From positions 7,581-71,580 of the forward strand of contig JAEZFW010000034.1 in assembly GCA_023417315.1 (NCBI GenBank): a stretch of DNA of 64,000 nt, in the 5' to 3' direction. The notes beneath the pieces were generated by a model, which worked only from the letters and a program-made list of their open reading frames with translations, was not told where the DNA came from and made no database searches. Origin of the DNA: Pseudomonadota bacterium (GTDB taxonomy: Bacteria > Pseudomonadota > Gammaproteobacteria > Steroidobacterales > Steroidobacteraceae). The position numbers and the translations under genes are program-made. This document shows, piece by piece, positions 9,496-16,557 of the stretch (positions are counted from its first letter, which is position 1; every line of letters begins with the position of its first letter).

Positions 9496-9516
9496 AGCTG
9501 GCGCGCAGCGCCAGCT
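9496..9516 (-). terminator. stem-loop after small-peptide operon
   Basis: Perfect 8-bp GC-rich stem (9496-9503 with 9509-9516) and 5-nt loop, 7 nt after the stop codon of the minus-strand peptide gene at 9524. It has no clear U tract (TTACAG follows), so it may be a weak terminator or a 3'-end stabiliser. Confidence 0.45.
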
Positions 9517-9523
9517 CATCAGC

Positions 9524-9703
9524 TCAAAGCGGTCGATCCAGCGAAGCAGCGCGCGGCGCAACCGATTCGATTTGCATCGCGAGAGCTTCAATTTGCGTAT
9601 CAATCTTAGTTTCGGTCGGCTGCGGCTTCGCGGTGATCGCTACGGCGGAAGTTGCGCCGACGAGCATCAGGATGCTGAAGATGGCTGCTAGTTTTAATTT
9701 CAT
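9524..9703 (-). CDS. 59-residue secreted protein
   Basis: Starts MKLKLAAIFSILMLVGATSA, a textbook signal peptide with cleavage after VAVAI-type small residues (near residue 22). The mature part is about 37 residues (begins AITAKPQPTETKIDTQIEAL) with an amphipathic helix-like centre and an end in RPL. An excellent ribosome site (TTTGGAG, 7 nt before the ATG at 9703) and only 14 nt to the upstream gene's stop indicate a two-gene operon. It is below usual length cut-offs and easily missed. I know no homologue; function unknown. Confidence 0.7.
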   Translation of the reverse strand: MKLKLAAIFSILMLVGATSAVAITAKPQPTETKIDTQIEALAMQIESVAPRAASLDRPL

Positions 9704-9717
9704 GGCGACGCTCCAAA

Positions 9718-9954
9718 TTAGGCAAGCTGAGCAAGCGGTCTGGACGGCGACTGGCCGACAGCCAATTGAATCAGAGGACGGGATGGCGACTGGCCTACCG
9801 CAAGTTGGATCAGAGGTCTGGACGGTGACTGGCCGACGGCGAGTTGGATGGCGGCCTCGCTCGTGTGACTGGGCTCCAACCTCTCCACACGCGTTCCAGA
9901 CCCTCCGGCGCAGATAGAACCGACCACCAGCAGAGAAGCGATTGTGCTACGCAT
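9718..9954 (-). CDS. secreted repeat peptide, three 13-residue units
   Basis: 78 residues from the ATG at 9954, preceded by a very strong ribosome site (GGGAGGAA). The frame can be read further upstream to 10062, but that part has no ribosome site. It has a hydrophobic signal segment (residues 1-20), a short linker, then IQLAVGQSPSRPL three times without any change (residues 36-48, 49-61, 62-74), and the start of a fourth unit (AQLA). At DNA level the three 39-bp units differ from each other at 7, 7 and 10 positions, all synonymous. This indicates selection on the peptide unit. It is co-directional with the 59-residue secreted protein gene downstream. It could be a multi-copy peptide precursor or a repeat ligand; no processing enzyme is adjacent. 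Confidence 0.75.
   Translation of the reverse strand: MRSTIASLLVVGSICAGGSGTRVERLEPSHTSEAAIQLAVGQSPSRPLIQLAVGQSPSRPLIQLAVGQSPSRPLAQLA
9729..9849 (-). repeat. three 39-bp coding tandem repeats plus a partial fourth
   Basis: In-frame 39-bp units inside the 78-residue secreted peptide gene. Ten of the 13 codons vary among copies, always silently (for example CTC/CTT/TTG for Leu, AGA/CGT for Arg). Confidence 0.9.
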
Positions 9955-10294
9955 TGTTCCTCCCAAGATTTTTCGGACTTGCGCATTTAGAGTCCGCAAG
10001 CCGTTTAAACATATGTCGCCGGGTTCTTTGCATAAGCGACAACTGAGTGTGACCCTCGTCACACAAAAAAGGAAGACATGGCTCTTCGGAGCCTCCTAGG
10101 GGGAACCCTGAATTTCGATTCGGAAAGGGTTACTGCTCAGGCATAGGACCCATTGGTCCGTTCCGTGACCGAAGTTGCAGGCTAGTTCGCGGTCTGAGGC
10201 GCCGAACGCAGGTACAAACTTGCAGCTATCTGCAGCGTTAGGTTCTATTCTTCAGCTGTTGTCAGTAACGGATCCGCGTCCAGCTAGCCGAGCC
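9955..10294. other. divergent spacer between secreted-peptide operon and kinase gene
   Basis: 340 bp without a convincing gene. It holds the CRP-type palindrome at 10048-10063, an A tract at 10065-10070 and AT-rich stretches (around 10004-10016) that could host the peptide operon promoter. The kinase frame stays open back to a TTG at 10175, but that part lacks family similarity. Confidence 0.6.
10048..10063. promoter_or_regulatory. perfect CRP/Vfr/Clp-type operator
   Basis: TGTGACCCTCGTCACA matches the TGTGA-N6-TCACA consensus exactly, and the dyad extends one more base on each side. It lies 94 bp upstream of the repeat-peptide start codon and 232 bp upstream of the kinase start, in a divergent spacer. 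A CRP-like regulator (in Xanthomonas relatives Clp, which responds to c-di-GMP) would be the expected ligand. Confidence 0.65.
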
Positions 10295-13027
10295 ATGACG
10301 GCACTTCAGGAACAACTCAATACACAGCAATGGCATAAGCTTCACGGCCTCTTTCATCGCGCGTGCGTGCTAGCTCCTTCTGAGCAGCAGGCTTTTGTGA
10401 GGGAACAAACCGCGAATGAGCCCGCACTGGGACAGCAACTGCTTGCAATGCTCCGAAGTCAGGTCTCGGAACGCACTTCTTCACTTTCCCGAGCTATCGG
10501 CTGCGCACTTGTTGATGTGATCGAAGACCAGAGGCGAGCATTGCTTGGCAAGGTCTTAGGGAGTTACCGGTTGACATCGGTATTGGGCCAGGGCGGCACT
10601 GGTACGGTCTACCTGGCCGAGCGAGCTGACAAACAATATTCCGCTCAGGTCGCGCTCAAAGTGGTGGATTCGTCGCCGTCGCATATCGGGCTCAGTGCGC
10701 GGTTTCGCGCTGAGCGACAGATACTTGCAAATCTAAATCATCCGAACATTGCTCGACTACTAGATGCAGGAGAAACCGAGTCCGGGCAGCCCTATTTGGT
10801 GATGGAGTATGTACGCGGAGAACCGCTCGATCAGTACTGTGACAGCAGAAACCTCGATCTTCACGCTCGACTTCAGCTGTTCGCAAAAATCTGCGCAGCT
10901 GTGCAGTACGCTCACCAGAACCTAATCGTCCATCGTGATCTGAAGCCAGCAAACATACTCGTCACCGAGGAAGGAATTCCAAAGCTCCTAGATTTCGGTA
11001 TCGCGAAGCTATTGCGATCAGACGAAGAGCATAACGCGCAAGCCCTTACGCGAGCCGCCGATCGACTCCTCACACCAGAATACGCAAGCCCCGAACAGAT
11101 TCTTGGAAGCAATGTGACTACCGCTAGCGACGTATACTCGCTGGGGGTGGTGCTTTACGAACTTGTCTCCGGCTTGCGTCCTTACAATGTGCCCGCATCA
11201 CACAGCCAGTTGGAGCTTGAGCGCTCCATTTGCCTCAGTGATCCCGATCGACCCAGCGCAGGGTTGTCACGGGCCAGCGAATCCAACCGCCTGCCGCTCG
11301 AACAAATCGCGCAGACACGCTCCTCGTCGATCGAACGATTGCGGCGTCAACTATGCGGAGACATCGACTCCATTGTGATGCGTACGATCCGCAAGGAGCC
11401 TCAACATCGCTATAGCTCGGTAGAGCACCTGATCGAAGACATTCGTCGCTACCTCAACAATGAACCGGTCCACGCTCGCCAAGGTAACTGGTTGTACTAT
11501 GGGCGTCGATTTGCTCAGCGACATACAGCCGGTGTGCTAGGAGGCGCGGGCTTCGTTGTCTTCGTCCTGGGAATTGCCATCGTCATGTCGATTCAACGAC
11601 AGCAGATTGCGCTCGCATTGGAACAAGCGACGCGAGATGGGCAGCGCGCTGAAACTGTATCGGAATTCATGTTAAATGTTTTCAGCGCCGCTGATCCCTA
11701 CATGCATTTCGGGAAGGAGCCAACAGCGCGCGCTCTACTAGAGCAGGCTGCGGGACGAATACAATCTGATCTCAGCCAACAACCCGACGTCCGAGCACGC
11801 CTTCTTGAGGCCATCGGTATTTCGTACACGCGGATGGGTCATCCGGATCGCGCCATAACTTTCCTCCAGGAGGCTGTGCAGATACACCGAGACATGGGCG
11901 CGGCCGATTCGAAATTGGGTCCCGTCCTTGCAGCTCTCGCCGTGGCTCAGCGCGAGTCAGCGAAGTACGAAGAGTCCGACCGAACTCTGACTGAGGCGCT
12001 AGCAGTGGCGCGGCGCGCTTCCGACGCGCCATCGGAACAGTACGCCACTCTCCTAATCGATCTGTCCAGACTCGAGATGCTACGTGGCAACGTAAGCGAA
12101 GCGCAGAAGCACATAACTTCCGCGCACGCTGTTATGAAGGACGTCCGAGGGCCGGATGACCCGAAGCTCGGAGCAATCCTCATCGATCTTTCGAACGTGC
12201 TCGTGTGGGCCAATGATCTTTCCGACGCGGAGCGTCACGCCAGGGAAGCAATTCGCATCTACGCACGACTACCGGAAACCCATCCGGATCGGATCTACGC
12301 GGAATCCAACCTAGCCCGGATATTGACCTACCTTCATCGATTGGATGAAGCCGCTCCTCTTCTGGAGCGCGTGCTCGCTGCTCAGCGATTCGTCTATGGC
12401 AACAACAACAACGACGTCGCCGACACACTAGGTCATCTGGCTCAATTGCGAATAGCTCAAGGTCAGTTTGAACCAGCTGAGCGACTCATCCGCGACGCTC
12501 TCGATATCCACGAAGCGGCGGGCAGTTCCGTCACTTTGAAGTTCGGTTTCCTGCGCACAATGCTTGCAACCGTGCTGCTTAAGAGGCGCAACCATCTTGA
12601 GGCGGAGATCCTATTGCGAGAAACCCTAGATCTATTCGCCACGTCTCTCCCCCCTGATCATCAGTATGTCGCGTCCGCAGAGTACTACCTAGGCGAAGCA
12701 TTGCTCGGTCAATACAAGCTCCGGGATGCTGAGGCTGTCCTTATCTCATCCATGAATCGCTGGAAGCGAACCGACGCGCCGGCATGGCGAGTTTCGCGCT
12801 CGAAGAACGCCCTTGGCGAGGTTCTGTTCAAACAGAAACGATTCACTGAAGCAGAAGAGTATCTAACATCGACTTTCATACAACTCGCCCTGGACTCTGG
12901 TGCTGATCGCGAAACGAAGCAGAAGGCGCGTGACCGAATCGAGGAGTTCTATCGATCACGCGGCCAGCGAGAGAAACTCGCCGCATTGGTGCGTGACGTA
13001 AACTCCAACGTCGCACGTAGCGAGTAG
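10295..13027 (+). CDS. transmembrane Ser/Thr protein kinase with TPR sensor region
   Basis: 910 residues from the ATG at 10295. A helical N-terminal part is followed by a Hanks-type kinase domain (about 91-390): glycine loop LGQGGTGTVYLA, Lys122, catalytic HRDLKPAN (Asp215), DFG at 233-235, and PEYASPEQ in the activation segment, so all key residues are intact. One membrane helix (about 411-433) follows. A C-terminal helical region to residue 910 has repeated TPR-like pairs (for example DRAITFLQEAVQIHRDMG and DEAAPLLERVLAAQRFVYG). With a single helix the TPR part should face the periplasm. Codon use is less GC-biased than in neighbours. It diverges from two secreted small-protein genes that share its spacer; a ligand-sensor pairing is possible but unproven. 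Confidence 0.9.
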   Translation: MTALQEQLNTQQWHKLHGLFHRACVLAPSEQQAFVREQTANEPALGQQLLAMLRSQVSERTSSLSRAIGCALVDVIEDQRRALLGKVLGSYRLTSVLGQGGTGTVYLAERADKQYSAQVALKVVDSSPSHIGLSARFRAERQILANLNHPNIARLLDAGETESGQPYLVMEYVRGEPLDQYCDSRNLDLHARLQLFAKICAAVQYAHQNLIVHRDLKPANILVTEEGIPKLLDFGIAKLLRSDEEHNAQALTRAADRLLTPEYASPEQILGSNVTTASDVYSLGVVLYELVSGLRPYNVPASHSQLELERSICLSDPDRPSAGLSRASESNRLPLEQIAQTRSSSIERLRRQLCGDIDSIVMRTIRKEPQHRYSSVEHLIEDIRRYLNNEPVHARQGNWLYYGRRFAQRHTAGVLGGAGFVVFVLGIAIVMSIQRQQIALALEQATRDGQRAETVSEFMLNVFSAADPYMHFGKEPTARALLEQAAGRIQSDLSQQPDVRARLLEAIGISYTRMGHPDRAITFLQEAVQIHRDMGAADSKLGPVLAALAVAQRESAKYEESDRTLTEALAVARRASDAPSEQYATLLIDLSRLEMLRGNVSEAQKHITSAHAVMKDVRGPDDPKLGAILIDLSNVLVWANDLSDAERHAREAIRIYARLPETHPDRIYAESNLARILTYLHRLDEAAPLLERVLAAQRFVYGNNNNDVADTLGHLAQLRIAQGQFEPAERLIRDALDIHEAAGSSVTLKFGFLRTMLATVLLKRRNHLEAEILLRETLDLFATSLPPDHQYVASAEYYLGEALLGQYKLRDAEAVLISSMNRWKRTDAPAWRVSRSKNALGEVLFKQKRFTEAEEYLTSTFIQLALDSGADRETKQKARDRIEEFYRSRGQREKLAALVRDVNSNVARSE

Positions 13028-13476
13028 CCATCCCGCACGAGCTCGGCACCTGCTCCTACCTAACCAACCTAACCAACTACTCAGGTATACCCGCAGCTAG
13101 GGCACATCACTTCACCCCCTCACCCCGACTGCTTGGACCATAAAACCTGCTGAAAACCCGCTCCATTGCCTGATTGTCTAGCTGCTTCCCGCCCTGTGTA
13201 CTGTGCGCATTCGAAACATGAGCAGTTGATGCTGCTCGTGTTCGATTCCAAGGGCAAACCCGCCGCGAGGTGGGGACGCAAAGCCTCCGGTCTTCAGCCT
13301 TTGACTGAAGATAGCGGGGTTGCCGAATGGGGTCGCTGATTACGTAAAGCTGCGACTGCATTCGTCCGATGTCTCTTCCGCTGCACGAGCGGAAGTCGGC
13401 GGCTCGCGTCATTTGCCTCGTGTTCAACGACGTCCACTGCTTTCGCTCACAGCGAGGCAGCACGAGGGAGATGCAG
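13028..13476. other. long leader and spacer containing a riboswitch
   Basis: 449 bp between the kinase and the lipoprotein gene. Contents: CT-rich stretch after the kinase, an imperfect hairpin at about 13213-13245 (core GAGCAG/CTGCTC), the c-di-GMP-I aptamer at 13244-13334, and after it an 8-bp hairpin (13374-13394, CTTCCGCT/AGCGGAAG) without a U tract. I see no protein-coding gene; the frame on the opposite strand through this region is a shadow. Confidence 0.7.
13244..13334 (+). ncRNA. cyclic di-GMP-I (GEMM-I) riboswitch aptamer
   Basis: The conserved GEMM-I core is present in order: AGGGCAAACC (13251-13260), GGGACGCAAAGCCTCCGG (13273-13290), a tetraloop-receptor helix (TCTTCAG...CTGAAGA), then AGCGGGGTTGCCGAAT (13313-13328). 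The closing helix P1 pairs GATTCCA (13244-13250) with TGGGGTC (13328-13334), allowing G-U pairs. It sits 142 nt upstream of the Ig-like lipoprotein start on the same strand, so it should control that mRNA. No classical terminator follows, so control may act on translation or RNA stability. Direction (ON or OFF) cannot be read from sequence alone. Confidence 0.92.
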
Positions 13477-14316
13477 ATGACCGGTGCCGCGCTCAATTCG
13501 CGATCCGCTTTTCGTAGTTTGGTTCTTTCGCTGTGCGTGAGCGCAGCGCTCGCGGGTTGCGGCGGCGGTAGTAGCAGCGAAACTGCGGCTGCCGGTGGAC
13601 AACAAGGCACGTCACCGGTGCCGACGACGCCGACTCCTTCTCCGGCCCCTGCGCCTGCACCCTCGCCCGCGCCGAGCGAGCCAACGCCCACTCCGGCGCC
13701 AGCGCCAAGCCCAACTCCCGAGCCGGCACCCACGAATCCGACACCTGCGCCGTCCCCCGCGCCAGCGCCGATCAATGCACCCCCCACGATTAGCGGCGCA
13801 GCGGCGAGCTCGGTCACGGTGAATTCGCTCTATACATTTACGCCGGCCGCGAGCGATGCGAACGGCGATACGCTTGCATTCCAGATTCAGAATCGGCCGA
13901 GCTGGGCAACCTTCAGCACGGTGACAGGACGTCTGTCTGGCACACCGACCTCAGAACAGGTGGGCACCTACTCCAACATCGTCATTCGCGTGAGCGATGG
14001 CACCGCGAGCGTTGCGTTGCCTGCTTTCTCGATCACGGTGACAGCGCCACAAGCCGCGGGTACTGCAGCATTGTCCTGGACCCCGCCGACTCAGAATCAG
14101 GACGGTAGTACCCTCGTCGATCTCGCCGGATACACAATTGTCTACGGACCGTCGAGCACGATGCTGCATCAATCGATCCGAGTCGAGAACGCGGGCATCG
14201 ACCGTTATGTCGTCGACAATTTGCCCGCCGGCACTTACTACTTCGGAGTGAAAGCGTTCAACAACGCTGGCGCTGAGAGCGCGGTCTCCAATGTCGTGAC
14301 AAAAGTAGTGCAGTAA
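13477..14316 (+). CDS. Ig-like (He_PIG) and FN3-like lipoprotein, riboswitch-controlled
   Basis: 279 residues from the ATG at 13477, which has GAGGGAG 6 nt upstream (an ATG at 13471 overlaps the ribosome site). The lipobox LAGC is followed by a Gly/Ser spacer and about 50 residues of Pro/Ala/Thr repeats (PAPAPSP-like), a flexible wall- or envelope-spanning linker. Next is a putative Ig domain of the He_PIG type (PPTISGAAASSVTV..., NRPSWATFSTVTGRLSGTPT) and a C-terminal FN3-like domain (ALSWTPPTQNQDGS..., YYFGVKAFNNAGAESAVSN). This architecture suits a surface-exposed adhesion or matrix protein. The upstream c-di-GMP riboswitch agrees with a role in the sessile/motile switch. Confidence 0.88.
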   Translation: MTGAALNSRSAFRSLVLSLCVSAALAGCGGGSSSETAAAGGQQGTSPVPTTPTPSPAPAPAPSPAPSEPTPTPAPAPSPTPEPAPTNPTPAPSPAPAPINAPPTISGAAASSVTVNSLYTFTPAASDANGDTLAFQIQNRPSWATFSTVTGRLSGTPTSEQVGTYSNIVIRVSDGTASVALPAFSITVTAPQAAGTAALSWTPPTQNQDGSTLVDLAGYTIVYGPSSTMLHQSIRVENAGIDRYVVDNLPAGTYYFGVKAFNNAGAESAVSNVVTKVVQ

Positions 14317-14359
14317 ACCGGTCAACCGCTGCTCTTACAGCGCTAGTACAGCCACACGC

Positions 14360-14406
14360 GCCGCTGAGCAACCTCCTCCCGGTAGTTCTCAGCGGCACCT
14401 TTTCCA
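14360..14406 (+). terminator. terminator after Ig-like lipoprotein gene
   Basis: 9-bp perfect stem (14360-14368 with 14388-14396), with an inner AAC/GTT pairing in the loop, followed by ACCTTTTCC. Lies 44 nt after the stop codon. Confidence 0.6.
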
Positions 14407-14449
14407 TATTCCACGCGTTAGGGGAGACCTGAGCGAGGTGGAGATTGGA

Positions 14450-15070
14450 ATGGTCGAGTGGATAACCGAGTTGCTCGAACGACTCGGATATATCGGCATT
14501 GCACTCTTGATGCTGGCGGAGAACTTGTTTCCGCCGATCCCTTCCGAGCTCATCATGCCTTTCGCGGGTTTCGCCGCCGCGCGCGGCGACCTGAACCTGA
14601 TCGGTGTGCTTGTCGCGGGCACGATTGGCAGTCTGGTCGGCGCGCTGCCGTGGTACTGGGCTGGGCGCGCGCTCGGCTGCCATCGCCTAGCATCGTGGGC
14701 TGATAAGCATGGGCGTTGGTTCACGATGTCCGGGCACGAAGTCAAAAAAGCGGTCACGTGGTTCGAGCGTCATTGCGGCAAGGCCGTGTTCTTCGGACGC
14801 GTCGTGCCCGCCGTTCGGACACTGATCTCAGTTCCAGCAGGGATCGCCGAGATGAGCATCGTTCGCTTCCTGATCTACTCCACATTGGGCACGCTCATCT
14901 GGAATATTGTGCTCGCCGGATTCGGATACAAGCTCGGTGAAAACTATTCGAAGGTGGCTGAGTTCCTTGATCCCATCACAAAGGCTGTCGTCGCCACTAT
15001 CGTAGTTGTCTATCTCTACCGGGTCGTACGTTTCAAGAAGAAGGCACCGGCATCTTCGACCGCGACGTAG
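14450..15070 (+). CDS. DedA-family inner-membrane protein
   Basis: 206 residues. It shows the DedA/VTT-domain pattern: an early re-entrant segment with ENLFPPIPSELIMPFAG, then FFGRVVPAVRTLISVPAG, which contains the conserved R-x3-P-x-[VA]-R motif, and later membrane helices. Family members are thought to be proton-driven lipid scramblases/flippases, including undecaprenyl phosphate and phosphatidylethanolamine carriers. ATG 14450 is chosen because GGAG lies 6 nt upstream; GTG 14438 is in frame but worse spaced. Isolated gene. Confidence 0.88.
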   Translation: MVEWITELLERLGYIGIALLMLAENLFPPIPSELIMPFAGFAAARGDLNLIGVLVAGTIGSLVGALPWYWAGRALGCHRLASWADKHGRWFTMSGHEVKKAVTWFERHCGKAVFFGRVVPAVRTLISVPAGIAEMSIVRFLIYSTLGTLIWNIVLAGFGYKLGENYSKVAEFLDPITKAVVATIVVVYLYRVVRFKKKAPASSTAT

Positions 15071-15258
15071 GGGCAGGCGATCCCTCCCTGTCGCCGAGTC
15101 CACCATCGGCTTCTCACATCCCGGGCCGCTGGAACCGTTATCGCTGCAGGTGTGCAGGCTTGCTGCTGCCTGAACTAACTACTGATGGACGTTTCTTGTT
15201 TGACGCCCGAGCGTCATTGATCGAACCTTGATGCAGGAAAGGCGAGCGAGCTTTTGAC

Positions 15259-16551
15259 ATGAAGCGAAGAGAGTTCTTTGAAAACGTCGGCGCGATGTCA
15301 GCCTTGGCTTGGTTGCCGCTATCGGCGCAGGAGTTGTTCGCCGCGTCGAACACGAACGCCCTCATCATCGACAGCTTCGACGTACTGCGTCTTTCTGGCA
15401 CGCGGGAGGTACTGCGCGGCATCAACCGGCAGCACCAGGTGCAACCCCTGCATCTCTACGACGATAGCAAACCCGCGGCCTATCGCGATGCCGAATCGCC
15501 GACCCGAGAGCAAGCGCCGATTACCCAGTACTACTTGCGAATTCGCACCAAGGGCGGCGTAGAGGGATTGTATGGCCTAGTTGATCCGGAAGCGCTCCCC
15601 GTACTGCTCGGACCGCTTCGCAAGCTCCTGCTCGGGCAAGATGCGCTCTCGATCGAACGCGCGTGGGATCAGATGTACCGCTCCAATCGGCATTCGCGCG
15701 CGAGTCACTACATGATGGCCATCAGCTACGTGGACAACGCGCTCTGGGACCTGCGCGGTCGATACTTCAATGCCCCGGTCTATCGACTCCTCGGCGGGCC
15801 TACACAGCACCCCGTCCGCGTATATGGCAGCTGTTTGGGATTCTCCGTCGAGCCCGCAGTCGCGACAAAGCGAGCGGCGCAACTCAAGAAAGACGGATTC
15901 ATCCATCAGAAGTGGTTCCTCGGCTACGGTCCGAGCGACGGTGCAAAAGGCATGGCGCTCAACGTCGACTTGGTTCGCGCGCTGCGCGAAGCCGTCGGCG
16001 ATGACGCGCAGCTCATGTTCGACGCCTATCAAGGATGGGACCTGCAGTACGCGGCTGAGTGGTGTCGAAAGGTCGAACAGTATCGCCCGTACTTCCTCGA
16101 AGAGGCAGTCCCTGTGGCCGACCTCGAGAGTTTCATTGCTCTACGCCGAGTGACCTCGATTCCGCTTGCGACCGGAGAACACTTCTACAATCGCTGGGAG
16201 GTCGAGCAATTCCTTAAGGCCGACGCCATCCAATTCGTGCAAGCCGATCCCGAGTGGTGCGGAGGGCTGAGCGAAGTGGTCAAGATTTGCGCAATAGCTT
16301 CCGTGCGCGGCGCGAAAGTCATCCCTCACTGCCACAACATCCACGCGGCGCTGCATATCGTCGCGAGTCAGTCGCCTGCGGTGTGCCCCATGGGGGAATA
16401 CCTAATCAATTACGTGCCTGACAAACTCTATTTCACGAAAGATCCACTGCTGACGACCAACGGGCTCGTGTCGCTCCTGGACAAGCCTGGTTTCGGGATC
16501 GAGCTCGATGCCGAAAAGATTCAGAAGCAAGACACACTGACGTCCATCTAG
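15259..16551 (+). CDS. Tat-exported enolase-superfamily (mandelate racemase-like) enzyme
   Basis: 430 residues. It begins with a twin-arginine signal (KRREFFENVG, hydrophobic to about residue 29). The enolase-superfamily capping domain and TIM barrel follow. Candidate catalytic residues are Lys218 (HQKWF), metal ligands Asp255 (FDAYQGW), Glu281/282 (LEEAVP) and Glu307 (ATGEH), and His357/359 (IPHCHN). The arrangement resembles acid-sugar dehydratases such as rhamnonate or galactonate dehydratase. Export of this fold is unusual, since acid-sugar dehydratases normally work in the cytoplasm. The alpha/beta hydrolase gene starts 6 nt after the stop, so the two form an operon. Confidence 0.85.
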   Translation: MKRREFFENVGAMSALAWLPLSAQELFAASNTNALIIDSFDVLRLSGTREVLRGINRQHQVQPLHLYDDSKPAAYRDAESPTREQAPITQYYLRIRTKGGVEGLYGLVDPEALPVLLGPLRKLLLGQDALSIERAWDQMYRSNRHSRASHYMMAISYVDNALWDLRGRYFNAPVYRLLGGPTQHPVRVYGSCLGFSVEPAVATKRAAQLKKDGFIHQKWFLGYGPSDGAKGMALNVDLVRALREAVGDDAQLMFDAYQGWDLQYAAEWCRKVEQYRPYFLEEAVPVADLESFIALRRVTSIPLATGEHFYNRWEVEQFLKADAIQFVQADPEWCGGLSEVVKICAIASVRGAKVIPHCHNIHAALHIVASQSPAVCPMGEYLINYVPDKLYFTKDPLLTTNGLVSLLDKPGFGIELDAEKIQKQDTLTSI

Positions 16552-16557
16552 GCATCT

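Noticed and set aside
9955..10062. N-terminal extension of the repeat-peptide gene
   Set aside because: The internal ATG at 9954 has a very strong ribosome site and begins a proper signal peptide; the upstream part would hide the signal.
10175..10294. TTG-initiated 40-codon extension of the kinase
   Set aside because: No ribosome site, no similarity, and the usual family start aligns with the ATG at 10295.
13213..13245. Hairpin before the riboswitch considered as a second aptamer
   Set aside because: It has only a GAGCAG/CTGCTC stem without the conserved internal loops of GEMM; probably a leader hairpin.
13107..13817. Long minus-strand open frame with Gly/Ala/Val repeats opposite the Ig-like lipoprotein gene
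   Set aside because: It is the mirror of the Pro/Ala-rich stalk (GC-rich, no stops), lacks a ribosome site, and covers the c-di-GMP riboswitch; the plus-strand gene has a lipobox and known domains.
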